Source of the DNA: Frigidibacter albus
Lineage (GTDB): Bacteria > Pseudomonadota > Alphaproteobacteria > Rhodobacterales > Rhodobacteraceae
Assembly: GCF_009908165.1 (NCBI RefSeq)
Contig: NZ_JAAAUC010000007.1
Span: 1 to 64,000 of the forward strand
Direction of reading: 5' to 3'
Length of the DNA stretch: 64,000 nucleotides
Translations under genes and position numbers: made by a program
In this document: positions 26,249-34,853 of the stretch, in pieces
Layout of the letters: each line of letters opens with the position of its first letter
How positions within the stretch are numbered: the stretch's first letter is position 1
The notes under the pieces: generated by a model
What the model saw: only the letters and a program-made list of their open reading frames with translations
Database searches by the model: none
What the model was told of the DNA's origin: nothing

Positions 26249-26463
26249 CCATGGCGAAGGCCATCGCCTTCGCCAAGCGCCGCCCTCTCATTCCTCACGG
26301 ACGGGCCCCCAAAGGGCCCGGCCAGCGCCCGCCCCGCCCCTGGCGGGCGCTTCTCGCCCGCCAGGTCGGGCGCTGTCCTCACCCGGTCTCGTCCTGCCAG
26401 CGGCTCTGGGTCAGCGGTCGCGTACGGGCGGGGCGAGGCAGTGCCTCGCCTTTTTCCGCCCGG
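26249..26463 (+). repeat. Type-2 dispersed intergenic repeat, copy F (no module)
   Basis: This roughly 215-bp element begins CCATGGCGAAGGCCATCGCC, continues through AAAGGGCCCGGCCAGCGCCC and GGCGGGCGCTTCTCGCCCGC, and ends GGCAGTGCCTCGCC...TTCCGCCCGG. It aligns with copy G (41029-41310) at both ends but lacks the roughly 70-nt hairpin module found there, so it looks like an empty site. It contains several self-complementary blocks, for example GCGAAGGCC/ATCGCCTTCGC and GGCGAGGCAG/TGCCTCGCC. The 72 bp between copies E and F have no feature. Confidence 0.75.
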
Positions 26464-26486
26464 ACAGGCCGGATCGAGAGGCTCCC

Positions 26487-26834
26487 TCACCCCCCAAACA
26501 CCTCCTCGAACCCTCCCCACATCATCCGCTTGCCATCGAACGGCATCGTCATGTCCTGCCAGCGCGGGTCGGTCTCCATGGTGGCAAAGCAGGCATCGGC
26601 CGTCGCCTTGTCGGGCCATTCGATCCACGAGAACACCACCACCTCGCCCGGCTCCAGCTTCACCGCCATCGGGAAGGAGGTGACCTTGCCGTCCGGCACA
26701 TCGACGCCCCAGCATTCGCGCGTCGACAGCGCCCCGTAATCCTTGAAGATCGGCCAGGCGATGCGGGCCGACTCGATATACTCCTCTTTCCGGCTCTCGG
26801 AGACCGGGGTCAGAAATCCGCTGATGAATGCCAT
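26487..26834 (-). CDS. DUF1428 family protein (YbaA-like)
   Basis: This 115-residue protein with a ferredoxin-like fold belongs to the DUF1428 family, shown by VVFSWIEWPDKATADACFAT and the ending MPFDGKRMMWGGFEEVFGG. The biochemical role is unknown. The start is preceded by AAGGAGG. It is transcribed divergently from a MarR-type regulator, with about 103 bp and a 16-bp palindrome between them, so it is probably the regulator's target. Confidence 0.92.
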   Translation of the reverse strand: MAFISGFLTPVSESRKEEYIESARIAWPIFKDYGALSTRECWGVDVPDGKVTSFPMAVKLEPGEVVVFSWIEWPDKATADACFATMETDPRWQDMTMPFDGKRMMWGGFEEVFGG

Positions 26835-26892
26835 GATGCACCTCCTTGCAAGTTGGCGATCGGGCCGCCCGGGGACGGCTTCCGAATCTGTC

Positions 26893-26921
26893 TTGATGCC
26901 GGCATCGTGCCAGCGTATTAG
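26893..26921 (+). promoter_or_regulatory. Candidate promoter for the MarR gene
   Basis: TTGATG (26893-26898) and TATTAG (26916-26921) are spaced exactly 17 bp apart. The -10 box touches the palindrome at 26920-26935, which would let a bound regulator block transcription. Confidence 0.5.
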
Positions 26922-26935
26922 GTTGATATCAACCT
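26920..26935. promoter_or_regulatory. Perfect 16-bp palindrome, probable MarR operator
   Basis: AGGTTGATATCAACCT is a perfect palindrome between the divergent DUF1428 and MarR genes. Its size and symmetry fit a MarR dimer site, and it overlaps the candidate -10 box of the MarR gene. Confidence 0.65.
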
Positions 26936-26937
26936 GA

Positions 26938-27399
26938 ATGAGGATCATGCGCACAGACCTGCCGATCGAGACCACGCTGGAGGTGCGGGACCGTTGCCTG
27001 TGCCTGAAGGTGCAGCGCGCCGCCCGCGCCCTCGCCCGCCGCTTCGATGACGCCCTGCGCCCCTTCGGCCTGACCAATGGCCAGTTCTCGATCCTGATGT
27101 CGCTGAACCGCCCGGCCCCGCCGCGGATCTCGGATCTGGCAGAGTTCCTGGCGATGGACCGCACCACCCTCACCGCGGCGCTGAAACCGCTGCAGCGCCG
27201 CGGGCTGATCACGGTCACGGCCGACCCTGAAGACCTGCGCGGCCGCCTGCCGGTGCTGACCGATGCCGGCCGCGACCTGCTGGTCGCCGCGGTCCCGGTC
27301 TGGCGCGACACGCATGACGATGTGGATGGGCTGCTCTGGGCCAGCAAGGGCGAGCTGCGCGGCGATCTCGATGCGCTCAGCGGCCAAGCCCCCCCATAA
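26938..27399 (+). CDS. MarR family transcriptional regulator
   Basis: This 153-residue winged-helix regulator has the DNA-binding part visible as RISDLAEFLAMDRTTLTAAL, followed by RRGLITVTADPEDLRGRLPV (recognition helix and wing, about residues 64-105). The terminal helices form the dimer interface. Two starts are possible. The ATG at 26938 lies 2 bp past the palindrome, and the one at 26947 gives MRTDLPIE. It probably represses itself and the divergent DUF1428 gene through the palindrome, released by a small ligand. Confidence 0.9.
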   Translation: MRIMRTDLPIETTLEVRDRCLCLKVQRAARALARRFDDALRPFGLTNGQFSILMSLNRPAPPRISDLAEFLAMDRTTLTAALKPLQRRGLITVTADPEDLRGRLPVLTDAGRDLLVAAVPVWRDTHDDVDGLLWASKGELRGDLDALSGQAPP

Positions 27400-27518
27400 A
27401 ATCGTATGTATAACATCTGCATGGTTTCTGCATGGGGTCCGCATCGCCCTTGCCGCCGTTACATCTCCGTCACATCCGCCTGCTACGCCCGCAGCACCCG
27501 CGCGAAGGAGCCCCTGCG

Positions 27519-28436
27519 ATGACCGAACCGACCCAACTTCCCGGCCGCGACTGGCTTGCCGCCGAACTCGCCGATGCGATGGACGAGGAGTACGAGCTGG
27601 AGCTGGAAGACAGCACGCTTAGCCTCGAGATCTCGAAGATCTACAAGCGCAGCCACCCCGACACCATTGATCGCGCAACATATTTTCATGCCCTGATGCA
27701 TCTGCAGTCCGAGCTGATCAAGCTGCAGGACTGGGTCCAGAACACCGGCGAGAAGGTCGTGGTGCTGTTCGAGGGCCGCGATTCCGCCGGCAAGGGCGGC
27801 GTGATCAAGCGCATCACCCAGCGGCTGAACCCGCGCGTGGTGCGCACCGTCGCCCTGCCCGCGCCCTCGGACCGCGAGAAATCGCAATGGTACTTCCAGC
27901 GCTACGTCCCCCACCTGCCCGCAGGCGGTGAAATCGTGCTGTTCGACCGCAGCTGGTACAACCGCGCCGGCGTGGAACGGGTGATGGGATTTGCCTCGGA
28001 CGATCAGGTCGAGGAGTTCTTCAACGACGTGCCGGAATTCGAACGGATGCTGGTAAGGTCCGGGATTCGCGTGGTAAAATACTGGTTCTCGATCACCGAT
28101 GAAGAACAGCAGATGCGCTTCCTGATGCGGATCCACGATCCGATGAAGCAGTGGAAACTGTCGCCGATGGACCTGCAAAGCCGCGTGCGGTGGGAGCAGT
28201 ACACCAAGGCCAAGGAAGAGATGATGGACCGTACCAACATCCCCGAGGCGCCCTGGTATATCGTCGAGGGCAACGACAAGAAGCGCGCCCGCCTCAACTG
28301 CATCGCCCACCTCCTCAGCCTGATCCCCTACCAGCCGGTCGAGCATGACGAGGTCACGCTGCCCGACCGGGTGTTCAACCCCGATTACGAGCGGGCAGTG
28401 CTGCCGCCGGAGCTTTACGTGCCGTCGAAATACTGA
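27519..28436 (+). CDS. ppk2: Polyphosphate kinase 2
   Basis: This 305-residue P-loop kinase of the PPK2 family transfers phosphate between polyphosphate and nucleotides. Walker A is FEGRDSAGKGGVIKRI at about residues 85-100, and Walker B is VLFDRSWYNRAGVERVMGF. The lid contains DREKSQWYFQRYVPHLP. Length and sequence fit class I (nucleoside diphosphate phosphorylating) enzymes. The 60-residue N-terminal extension is acidic. An AAGGAG ribosome binding site precedes the ATG. Confidence 0.94.
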   Translation: MTEPTQLPGRDWLAAELADAMDEEYELELEDSTLSLEISKIYKRSHPDTIDRATYFHALMHLQSELIKLQDWVQNTGEKVVVLFEGRDSAGKGGVIKRITQRLNPRVVRTVALPAPSDREKSQWYFQRYVPHLPAGGEIVLFDRSWYNRAGVERVMGFASDDQVEEFFNDVPEFERMLVRSGIRVVKYWFSITDEEQQMRFLMRIHDPMKQWKLSPMDLQSRVRWEQYTKAKEEMMDRTNIPEAPWYIVEGNDKKRARLNCIAHLLSLIPYQPVEHDEVTLPDRVFNPDYERAVLPPELYVPSKY

Positions 28437-28504
28437 ACGGTTGCGGGGGCTTGACGGCCCCCGCCACTGCGGGCACCTAGGATGCGTAACCTGCGGAGGA
28501 CATC

Positions 28505-28798
28505 ATGCCCAAGGCCTATTGGGTCGCCCATGCGACCGTGAACGACCCCGCCGCCTATGAGGCCTACCGCGCCGCCAATGCCGAGGCCTTCGCCAAATAC
28601 GGTGCGAAGTTCCTCGTGCGGGGCGGCCCGCAGGACGTGGTCGAGGGCAGCCTCGCGCCCCGCTGCGTGGTGATCGAATTCGCCGACATCGCCACCGCCC
28701 GCGCCTGCTATGACAGCCCGGAATACCAGGCCGCCAAGGCCCTGCGCCTGCCGGTCAGCCAGGTGGATCTGTGCATCGTCGAGGGCTGGGAGGGCTAG
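28505..28798 (+). CDS. DUF1330 family protein
   Basis: This 97-residue protein with a ferredoxin-like fold, MPKAYWVAHATVNDPAAYEA followed by GGPQDVVEGSLAPRCVVIEF and CYDSPEYQAAKALR, is the typical DUF1330 pattern. The function is unknown. Structural relatives are small ligand-binding or degradative dimers. A GGAGG ribosome binding site precedes the ATG. Confidence 0.93.
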   Translation: MPKAYWVAHATVNDPAAYEAYRAANAEAFAKYGAKFLVRGGPQDVVEGSLAPRCVVIEFADIATARACYDSPEYQAAKALRLPVSQVDLCIVEGWEG

Positions 28799-28840
28799 GC
28801 CGGGCTTTCCCTGCCCGCGCCCGCGCCCTATATCCGCATC

Positions 28841-29284
28841 ATGTTTGCAGATCTGCTCAACCGCCTGCTGGCGCCCGCCCCCGCCGCCCTGCCCGCCGCC
28901 GAGGCGGACCTGTCGCTTGCCTCCCTGCTGGTGCGGCTCGCGCGGGCCGATGACCATTATGGCGATGACGAGCGGGTGCGCATCGACCGCGTGCTGTCGG
29001 CGCGCAAGGGCCTGACCATGCCCGAGGCCGCCGCCCTGCGCGCCGAGGCCGAGATACTGGAATCCGAGGCCCCGGACACAGTGCGCTTCACCCGCTCGCT
29101 CAAGGACGCAGTTCCATACGAGGACCGCACCGAACTGCTGGAGGCGATGTGGGACGTCGCGCTGGCCGATGGCAGCCGCGATGCCGTGGAGGATGCGCTG
29201 ATCCGGATGGTGGCGAACCTGCTCGGCGTCAGCGACCGCGATTCCGCGCTTGCGCGGCAGCGGATCGAGGCGAAGCGCCTTTGA
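28841..29284 (+). CDS. TerB family protein
   Basis: This 147-residue all-helical protein of the TerB/tellurite-resistance group carries conserved acidic segments ADDHYGDDERVRIDRVL and ALADGSRDAVEDALIRMVAN that may bind metal. Despite the family name there is no tellurite operon here. The role is unknown. Its TGA stop overlaps the likely TTG start of the next gene, so the pair is probably translationally coupled. Confidence 0.88.
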   Translation: MFADLLNRLLAPAPAALPAAEADLSLASLLVRLARADDHYGDDERVRIDRVLSARKGLTMPEAAALRAEAEILESEAPDTVRFTRSLKDAVPYEDRTELLEAMWDVALADGSRDAVEDALIRMVANLLGVSDRDSALARQRIEAKRL

Positions 29285-30039
29285 TCCTTGCCAGCCTGCC
29301 GATGTATGACCGGCCCGAGACCGCGGCGGCGCAGGACGCGCTGTGGTCTTCCCTTCGCGCGGCACTGGCGGACGAGGGCATCGCCGCGCCGGATGCCCTC
29401 GATCGCGGGATCGGCCTCTGGGACGGGTGGGAGCATCCCGGGCTCGTTCTGGGCCAGACCTGCAGCCTGCCCTACCGCACGCGTCTGCACGGGCGCGTCA
29501 CGCTGATCGGCACCTTCGACTACGGCCTGCCGGGCTTGCAGCCGGGCCAGTATTGCAGCGTGATCCTCGCCCGCCGCGATGATGCGTCGCAGGACGCGGA
29601 CGCCCTGACCACGGGCCGCTTTGCCATCAACCAGCTGCACAGCCAGTCGGGTTGGGCCGCGCCGTATTTCTGGGCGCAGGCGCAGGGGATCATGCTGCGC
29701 CCGGCGCTGGAGACCGGCGCGCACCGCGCCTCGGCGCTGGCCGTGGCGGAGGGCCGCGCCGACCGCGCCGCGCTCGATGCCGTCACCTGGCGCGGAATTG
29801 TGCAATGGGAGCCGGAGCTTGCGGCGCGGCTGCGCGTCACCGCCGAGACTCCGCCCACCCCCGCGCTGCCGCTGATCGCCGCGGCGGGCACCGATCCCCT
29901 GCGCCACGGCCGCGCCATCACGGCGGGCCTCGCTGCGCTGCCCGCGGACATACGGGCCGCGCTCGGCATCTCCGGCTTCGTGCCGATGCCTGCCGAGGCC
30001 TATCTTGCGCTGCCCAACCCGCCCGCAGCCGCCCCCTAA
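29281..30039 (+). CDS. PhnD-like phosphonate-binding fold protein without signal peptide
   Basis: This roughly 252-residue protein resembles the PhnD/SsuA-type solute-binding fold: LILASLPMYDRPETAAAQDA near the start, GQTCSLPYRTRLHGRVTLIG, then FAINQLHSQSGWAAP. No signal peptide precedes the domain, so it should stay in the cytoplasm, unlike transport binding proteins. The start is taken as TTG at 29281, overlapping the TerB stop. An ATG at 29302 is the alternative. No ABC permease for phosphonate is adjacent. The ligand and role are unknown. Confidence 0.75.
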   Translation: MILASLPMYDRPETAAAQDALWSSLRAALADEGIAAPDALDRGIGLWDGWEHPGLVLGQTCSLPYRTRLHGRVTLIGTFDYGLPGLQPGQYCSVILARRDDASQDADALTTGRFAINQLHSQSGWAAPYFWAQAQGIMLRPALETGAHRASALAVAEGRADRAALDAVTWRGIVQWEPELAARLRVTAETPPTPALPLIAAAGTDPLRHGRAITAGLAALPADIRAALGISGFVPMPAEAYLALPNPPAAAP

Positions 30040-30143
30040 CTGCCCGTTATCCGGGCATATCCCAAGGTCACCCTGCACGAACCCGTTGCATTCGGCCCGG
30101 AATCGCCCCCTACTTGCCCGAACAAATAGCAGCGATAGCAAAA

Positions 30144-30986
30144 TTGACCCCAGACGCCCCCGTATCAGACGCCCCGGTTTCAGGTTCCCCCGAGGCTTCG
30201 GGCCTGCGCGCCGACGGGCCTGCCCCGGTCATAGAGATCCGCGACCTTTTCAAGAGCTATGGCCATCTTGACGTGCTCAAGGGCGTGTCGATCTCCGCCA
30301 AACGGGGCCAGGTGGTGTCGCTGATCGGCTCCTCTGGCTCGGGCAAATCCACGCTGCTGCGCTGCTGCAACCTGCTGGAAGACAGCCAGAAGGGCGAAGT
30401 GCTGTTCGAGGGCGAGGCGGTCACCTGGCGCGGAGAGGGGCTGGCCCGCCGCCCTGCCGACCGCGCGCAGGTGACGCGGATCCGCACCAACCTTGCGATG
30501 GTGTTCCAGCAATTCAACCTCTGGTCGCACATGACGGTGCTGCAAAACGTGATGGAGGCGCCGGTGACGGTGCTTGGCCGTCCGCGCGCCGATGTCGAGG
30601 CGGCGGCGCGGCGCTATCTCGACAAGGTCGGCATCGGCGACAAGGCCGAGGCCTGGCCGGCGCAGCTTTCGGGCGGCCAGCAGCAACGCGCCGCCATCGC
30701 CCGCGCGCTGTGCATGGAGCCGCGGGCGCTGCTGTTCGACGAGCCGACCTCGGCGCTCGACCCCGAGTTGCAGCAAGAGGTGGTCCGCGTCATCAAGGAC
30801 CTTGCCGGCGAGCATCGCACGATGATGCTGGTCACCCATGACATGAAGCTGGCCGCCGACCTCTCCGACCATGTGGTGTTCCTGCACCTCGGCCGGATCG
30901 AGGAACAGGGGCCACCCGACCAGGTGTTCGGCAATCCACAGACCGACCGACTGCGGCAGTTCCTACGGGCAGGCGCCGCAGCATGA
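30144..30986 (+). CDS. Polar amino acid/amine ABC transporter ATPase
   Basis: This roughly 280-residue ATP-binding subunit of the HisP/GlnQ type has Walker A GSSGSGKSTLLRC, signature LSGGQQQRAAIARAL and Walker B ALLFDEPTSALDPE, followed by the LVTHDM switch region. No ATG lies near the domain start. A TTG at 30144 giving MTPDAPVSD is chosen, leaving about 30 poorly conserved residues before VIEIRDLFKSYG. It powers uptake together with the binding protein and two permeases that follow within a single operon. Confidence 0.92.
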   Translation: MTPDAPVSDAPVSGSPEASGLRADGPAPVIEIRDLFKSYGHLDVLKGVSISAKRGQVVSLIGSSGSGKSTLLRCCNLLEDSQKGEVLFEGEAVTWRGEGLARRPADRAQVTRIRTNLAMVFQQFNLWSHMTVLQNVMEAPVTVLGRPRADVEAAARRYLDKVGIGDKAEAWPAQLSGGQQQRAAIARALCMEPRALLFDEPTSALDPELQQEVVRVIKDLAGEHRTMMLVTHDMKLAADLSDHVVFLHLGRIEEQGPPDQVFGNPQTDRLRQFLRAGAAA

Positions 30987-31014
30987 CCAACCAAGCTCAA
31001 CCGGGAGAACTCCA

Positions 31015-31740
31015 ATGAAAAAACTGCTTCTTGCCACCACCGTGATGGCACTGACCTCGGGCGCCGCGCTGGCGCAGCAAACCGTGCGCATGGGCACCGA
31101 GGGCGCCTACCCTCCCTTCAACTTCATCAACGACTCGGGTGAAGTCGACGGGTTCGAGCGCGAGATGGGCGACGAGCTGTGCAAGCGCGCCGAGCTGACC
31201 TGCGAATGGGTCGTCACCGACTGGGACAGCATCATCCCCAACCTGCAATCGGGCAACTATGACACGATCATCGCCGGGATGAGCATCACCGACGAGCGCG
31301 ACGAGGTGATCGACTTCACCCAGAACTACATCCCGCCGGCCACCTCGGCCTATGCGGCACTCAGCGCCGATGCGGATGTAGTGGGCGGCGTCGTTGCGGC
31401 GCAGGTCGGCACCATCCAGGCGGGCCATGTCGCCGAATCCGGCGCAACCCTGCTGGAATTCGCCACCCCCGATGAAACCGTCGCCGCCGTGCGCAACGGC
31501 GAGGCGGACGCGGTCTTTGCCGACAAGGACTATCTGGTGCCGGTGGTGGCCGAGTCTGGCGGCGAGTTCAGCTGGGCCGGCGAGGAAGTGCAGCTTGGCG
31601 GCGGCGTCGGCATGGGCCTGCGCGAGAGCGATACCGAGCTGAAGGAAAAGTTCAACGTGGCGATCCAGTCGATGAAGGATGACGGCACGCTGAACGAGAT
31701 GATCACCAAGTGGTTCGGCGCCGAAGCGCTCGTTTTCTGA
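31015..31740 (+). CDS. ABC transporter substrate-binding protein (HisJ/GlnH family)
   Basis: This 241-residue periplasmic binding protein has a signal peptide MKKLLLATTVMALTSGAALA cut before QQT. The mature part starts VRMGTEGAYPPFNFINDSGE and has GFEREMGDELCKRAELTCEW and the two-lobed layout of family 3 solute-binding proteins, which bind polar amino acids, opines or related amines. The associated ligases and oxidase suggest an amine or polyamine-like ligand, but the sequence alone does not prove it. It is co-transcribed with the ATPase and permeases. Confidence 0.92.
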   Translation: MKKLLLATTVMALTSGAALAQQTVRMGTEGAYPPFNFINDSGEVDGFEREMGDELCKRAELTCEWVVTDWDSIIPNLQSGNYDTIIAGMSITDERDEVIDFTQNYIPPATSAYAALSADADVVGGVVAAQVGTIQAGHVAESGATLLEFATPDETVAAVRNGEADAVFADKDYLVPVVAESGGEFSWAGEEVQLGGGVGMGLRESDTELKEKFNVAIQSMKDDGTLNEMITKWFGAEALVF

Positions 31741-31781
31741 TCGACATGGCGGGCGGGAGTGATCCCGCCCGCTGATTCCAG

Positions 31782-32672
31782 ATGCTCGCATCCTGCGCTG
31801 ATCCCTCTGTCCTCGAAGGCCTTGGCTGGCTGCTGTGCTACCTGACCTCAGGCACGCACATCGCCTTCTATTGGTCCTTCGTCACCGTGCTGGTGCTGCT
31901 GGCCGTCACCGCGCCGGTGGCGCTTGCCTTCGGCTTTGGCGGCGCCGTCGCAGCGCGGTCCTCGATCTGGCCGATCAGCCTGCTGGGCCGCGGCTACATG
32001 GCGATGGTGCGGGGCGTGCCCGACATCGTGTTCTTCCTGTTCTTCGTGATCGCGCTCGATCAGGGCATCGAATGGCTGACCCATCAGGTCCGCTGCCCCG
32101 ACTGGACCGATCCTGTGCGCCAGGGCCTCGAATTCCGCGTCTGCCCGCAGGCCAAGGTGCCGCCCGGCAATGCGCCGCAAGTCTGGCACCAGATCTACGG
32201 CTTCGGCCTTGCCGTCATCACCTTCGCGCTGGTCTTCGGCGCCTTTGCCGCCAATGTGCTGCTTGGCGGGATGCAGGCCGTGCCGCGCGCACAGCTGGAA
32301 ACCGCCGAGGCTTATGGCATGACCCAGCGGCAGGTGTTCCGCCGGGTACTGGTGCCGCAGATGTGGATCTACGCCCTGCCCGGCCTGTCGAACCTGTGGC
32401 TGATCCTGATCAAGGCGACGCCGCTGCTGTTCTTGCTGGGCGTGCGCGACATCGTCTACTGGGCGCGCGAACTCGGCAGCACCAAGACCTCGGTCTATGC
32501 CTATCCGCACCCGGACTGGCGGCTTTACTACTTCCTGGCCCTTCTGGTCTTCTACCTGTGCATGACCCGCGTGTCCGAGATCCTGCTTGGCCGGCTGACG
32601 CGCAACCTCAGCCGCGGTCAGGCCACCGCGGCCGGCGAGGCGCAGCGCAAGGCCGCAGGGGGCGTCGCATGA
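31782..32672 (+). CDS. ABC transporter permease 1
   Basis: This 296-residue inner-membrane permease of the HisM/HisQ family has about five or six transmembrane segments. Its EAA loop AVPRAQLETAEAYGMTQRQV, around residues 167-186, contacts the ATPase. An insert after the first segments (CPDWTDPVRQGLEFRVCPQA) lies in the periplasm and is longer than in typical HisM. Its stop overlaps the start of permease 2 by ATGA. Confidence 0.9.
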   Translation: MLASCADPSVLEGLGWLLCYLTSGTHIAFYWSFVTVLVLLAVTAPVALAFGFGGAVAARSSIWPISLLGRGYMAMVRGVPDIVFFLFFVIALDQGIEWLTHQVRCPDWTDPVRQGLEFRVCPQAKVPPGNAPQVWHQIYGFGLAVITFALVFGAFAANVLLGGMQAVPRAQLETAEAYGMTQRQVFRRVLVPQMWIYALPGLSNLWLILIKATPLLFLLGVRDIVYWARELGSTKTSVYAYPHPDWRLYYFLALLVFYLCMTRVSEILLGRLTRNLSRGQATAAGEAQRKAAGGVA

Positions 32673-33496
32673 GCTGTTGGGAAACAATCGGCGATTACGC
32701 CTTCCGCTCGCTGGGGTTTGGCGAACGGCTGCTGCCGCGCAGCGGGTTCACGCTCTGCCAGCAGGTCACCCTGATCGGATCGGGCATGATCTGGAACGTC
32801 TATTTCGGGATCGTGGCGCTGGTGACGGGCTTCTTTCTGGCCACCGGCCTTGCCATGGCCAAGGCGGCGCGCAGCCGCTGGCTGCGCAAGCCCGCGGAAT
32901 GGTTCATCTTCATCTTCCGCGGCTCGCCGCTGTTCATCCAGTTCTTCATCGCCTACCAGATCTTCGTGATGCTGCCCCGCAGCGGGATCGAGGTCTTCGG
33001 GATGACCGTCGCCACCAGCTGGATGACCAAGGCCTGGGCGGGGGCGCTGTTCGTGCTGTTCCTGAACACCGCCGCCTATTCGGCCGAGATCTTCTATGGC
33101 GCGCTGCAATCGGTGCCCAAGGGCGATACCGAGGCCGCCGATGCCTATGGCATGACCGGCTGGGTCAAGTTCCGCAAGGTGCTGTGGCCGACGATGCTGC
33201 GCCTGGCCTGGCCCGCCTATACCAACGAGGCGATTTTCCTGTTCCACGCAACGACATTGGTATACTTCTCCGGCTTCCCGGCCTTTCAGCAGAAGGGCGA
33301 CGCGCTCTACTATGCGCAATATTTCGTGGACAAGACCTTCAACCCCTTCATCCCCTATCCGATCGTGGCAGGCTATTTCATCCTGCTGACCTTGGCTCTG
33401 ATCCTGCTCTTCGGGGCGATGAACCGGCGGCTGAACCGGCATCTTGCCCCAAACCAACGGCCCAAGCTGAAGCTGAGGCCGCAACTCGTCAGGTGA
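32669..33496 (+). CDS. ABC transporter permease 2
   Basis: This 275-residue partner permease of the same family has the EAA loop SVPKGDTEAADAYGMTGWVK in its second half and FIFRGSPLFIQFFIAYQIF, a conserved transmembrane region. With permease 1 it forms the heterodimeric channel. The stop lies 4 bp before the glutamine-synthetase-like gene, and the GTGAGGAC there serves as the next ribosome binding site, which ties import to metabolism in one operon. Confidence 0.92.
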   Translation: MSCWETIGDYAFRSLGFGERLLPRSGFTLCQQVTLIGSGMIWNVYFGIVALVTGFFLATGLAMAKAARSRWLRKPAEWFIFIFRGSPLFIQFFIAYQIFVMLPRSGIEVFGMTVATSWMTKAWAGALFVLFLNTAAYSAEIFYGALQSVPKGDTEAADAYGMTGWVKFRKVLWPTMLRLAWPAYTNEAIFLFHATTLVYFSGFPAFQQKGDALYYAQYFVDKTFNPFIPYPIVAGYFILLTLALILLFGAMNRRLNRHLAPNQRPKLKLRPQLVR

Positions 33497-33500
33497 GGAC

Positions 33501-34832
33501 ATGGACTGGCTACGAGACCACCCGCAGGTGCGCACGATCCGCGTGGCAGCAGCGGATCTGAACGGAATTGCCCGCGGCAAGCGGGTTCCGGCGCGCTTTG
33601 CCGGCAAGCTGATTTCCGAGGGCACCCGCTTTCCGTTCTCGGTGATGAACCTCGACATCTGGGGCGAGGATATCGAGGACAGCCCGCTGGTCTTTGAAAG
33701 CGGCGATGTGGATGGCATGCTGCTGCCCACCGACCGCGGCTTCATGCCGATGCCCTGGCTCGAGGCGCCGACCGCGCTGCTGCCGATCTGGATGTTCCAC
33801 ACCGACGGGCGCCCCTATGACGGCGATCCGCGGCAGGCGCTGGCCGCCGTGGTGGCGCGCTACAAGGCCGCCGGGCTGACGCCGGTGGTGGCGACGGAGC
33901 TGGAATTCTACCTGATCGACGACAGCGGCCGCACCCTGCGCGTGCCGCCAAGCCCCCGCTCGGGCAAGCGCCGCACCGGGGGCGAGATCCTGTCCCTGCG
34001 CGCGCTCGATGCGTTCGACCAGTTCTTCTCGGCGCTCTATGACGCCTGCGAAGAGATGGACATCCCCGCCGATACCGCCATATCCGAGGCCGGGCCGGGG
34101 CAGTTCGAGATCAACCTGATGCACCAGGGCGATGCGCTGAAGGCGGCGGATGACACCTGGCTGTTCAAGATGCTGGTCAAGGGGCTGGCGCGGAACCACG
34201 GCTTTGCGGCCAGCTTCATGGCCAAGCCCTATGACCAATGGTCCGGCAACGGGATGCACACCCATTTCTCGGTGCTCGACGCCGCGGGACACAACATCTT
34301 CGACAATGGCGGGCCCGACGGGTCCGACCGGCTGCGCCATGCGGTCGGGGGCTGCCTTGCGGCGCTGACCGGCTCGACGCTGATCTTCGCCCCGCATGAA
34401 AACAGCTTCGACCGGCTGGTGCCCGACGCCCATGCCCCCACCGGCATCGGCTGGGCCTATGAGAACCGCACCGCGGCGCTGCGCATCCCGGCATCCGGCC
34501 CGGTCGCGCGGCGGATCGAGCACCGGGTGGCAGGGGGCGACGTGAACCCCTACCTGATGATCGCCGCCATCCTCGGCGCCGCGCTGATCGGCATCGAGGA
34601 CAGGATCGAACCGCCGCCGCCCATCGTCGGCAATGCCTATGCGCAGGGGCTGGAGCAGCTGCCGCTGACCTGGGACGCGGCGTTGGATGCCTTTGCCAGC
34701 TGCCCGATGGCCAAGCGCATCTTCCCGGCCGAGCTGATCGAGAACTTCGTGATGACCAAACGGCAAGAGCTGCGCTACATGGCCGAGCTGTCGCCCGAGG
34801 AGCAGACGGAAATCTACCTCGACACGGTGTGA
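33501..34832 (+). CDS. Glutamine synthetase family ligase (gamma-glutamylputrescine synthetase-like)
   Basis: This 443-residue protein has the glutamine synthetase catalytic barrel. ATELEFYLIDDSGRTLRV supplies metal-binding glutamates, ISEAGPGQFEINLMHQGD follows, and NGMHTHFSVLDAAG and AGGDVNPYLMIAAILGAAL complete the active site. Such paralogues ligate glutamate to amines such as putrescine (PuuA) or ethanolamine. Its place directly after an amine/amino-acid importer and before an FAD oxidase and amidotransferase supports a gamma-glutamylation role. The amine is not known. It is probably the last gene of the transporter operon, since repeat copy C follows. Confidence 0.88.
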   Translation: MDWLRDHPQVRTIRVAAADLNGIARGKRVPARFAGKLISEGTRFPFSVMNLDIWGEDIEDSPLVFESGDVDGMLLPTDRGFMPMPWLEAPTALLPIWMFHTDGRPYDGDPRQALAAVVARYKAAGLTPVVATELEFYLIDDSGRTLRVPPSPRSGKRRTGGEILSLRALDAFDQFFSALYDACEEMDIPADTAISEAGPGQFEINLMHQGDALKAADDTWLFKMLVKGLARNHGFAASFMAKPYDQWSGNGMHTHFSVLDAAGHNIFDNGGPDGSDRLRHAVGGCLAALTGSTLIFAPHENSFDRLVPDAHAPTGIGWAYENRTAALRIPASGPVARRIEHRVAGGDVNPYLMIAAILGAALIGIEDRIEPPPPIVGNAYAQGLEQLPLTWDAALDAFASCPMAKRIFPAELIENFVMTKRQELRYMAELSPEEQTEIYLDTV

Positions 34833-34853
34833 CGGCTCGACAGATGGTGTCTT

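Noticed and set aside
28841-29284. Tellurite resistance operon
   Set aside because: Only a TerB-fold protein is present; no other ter genes are seen.
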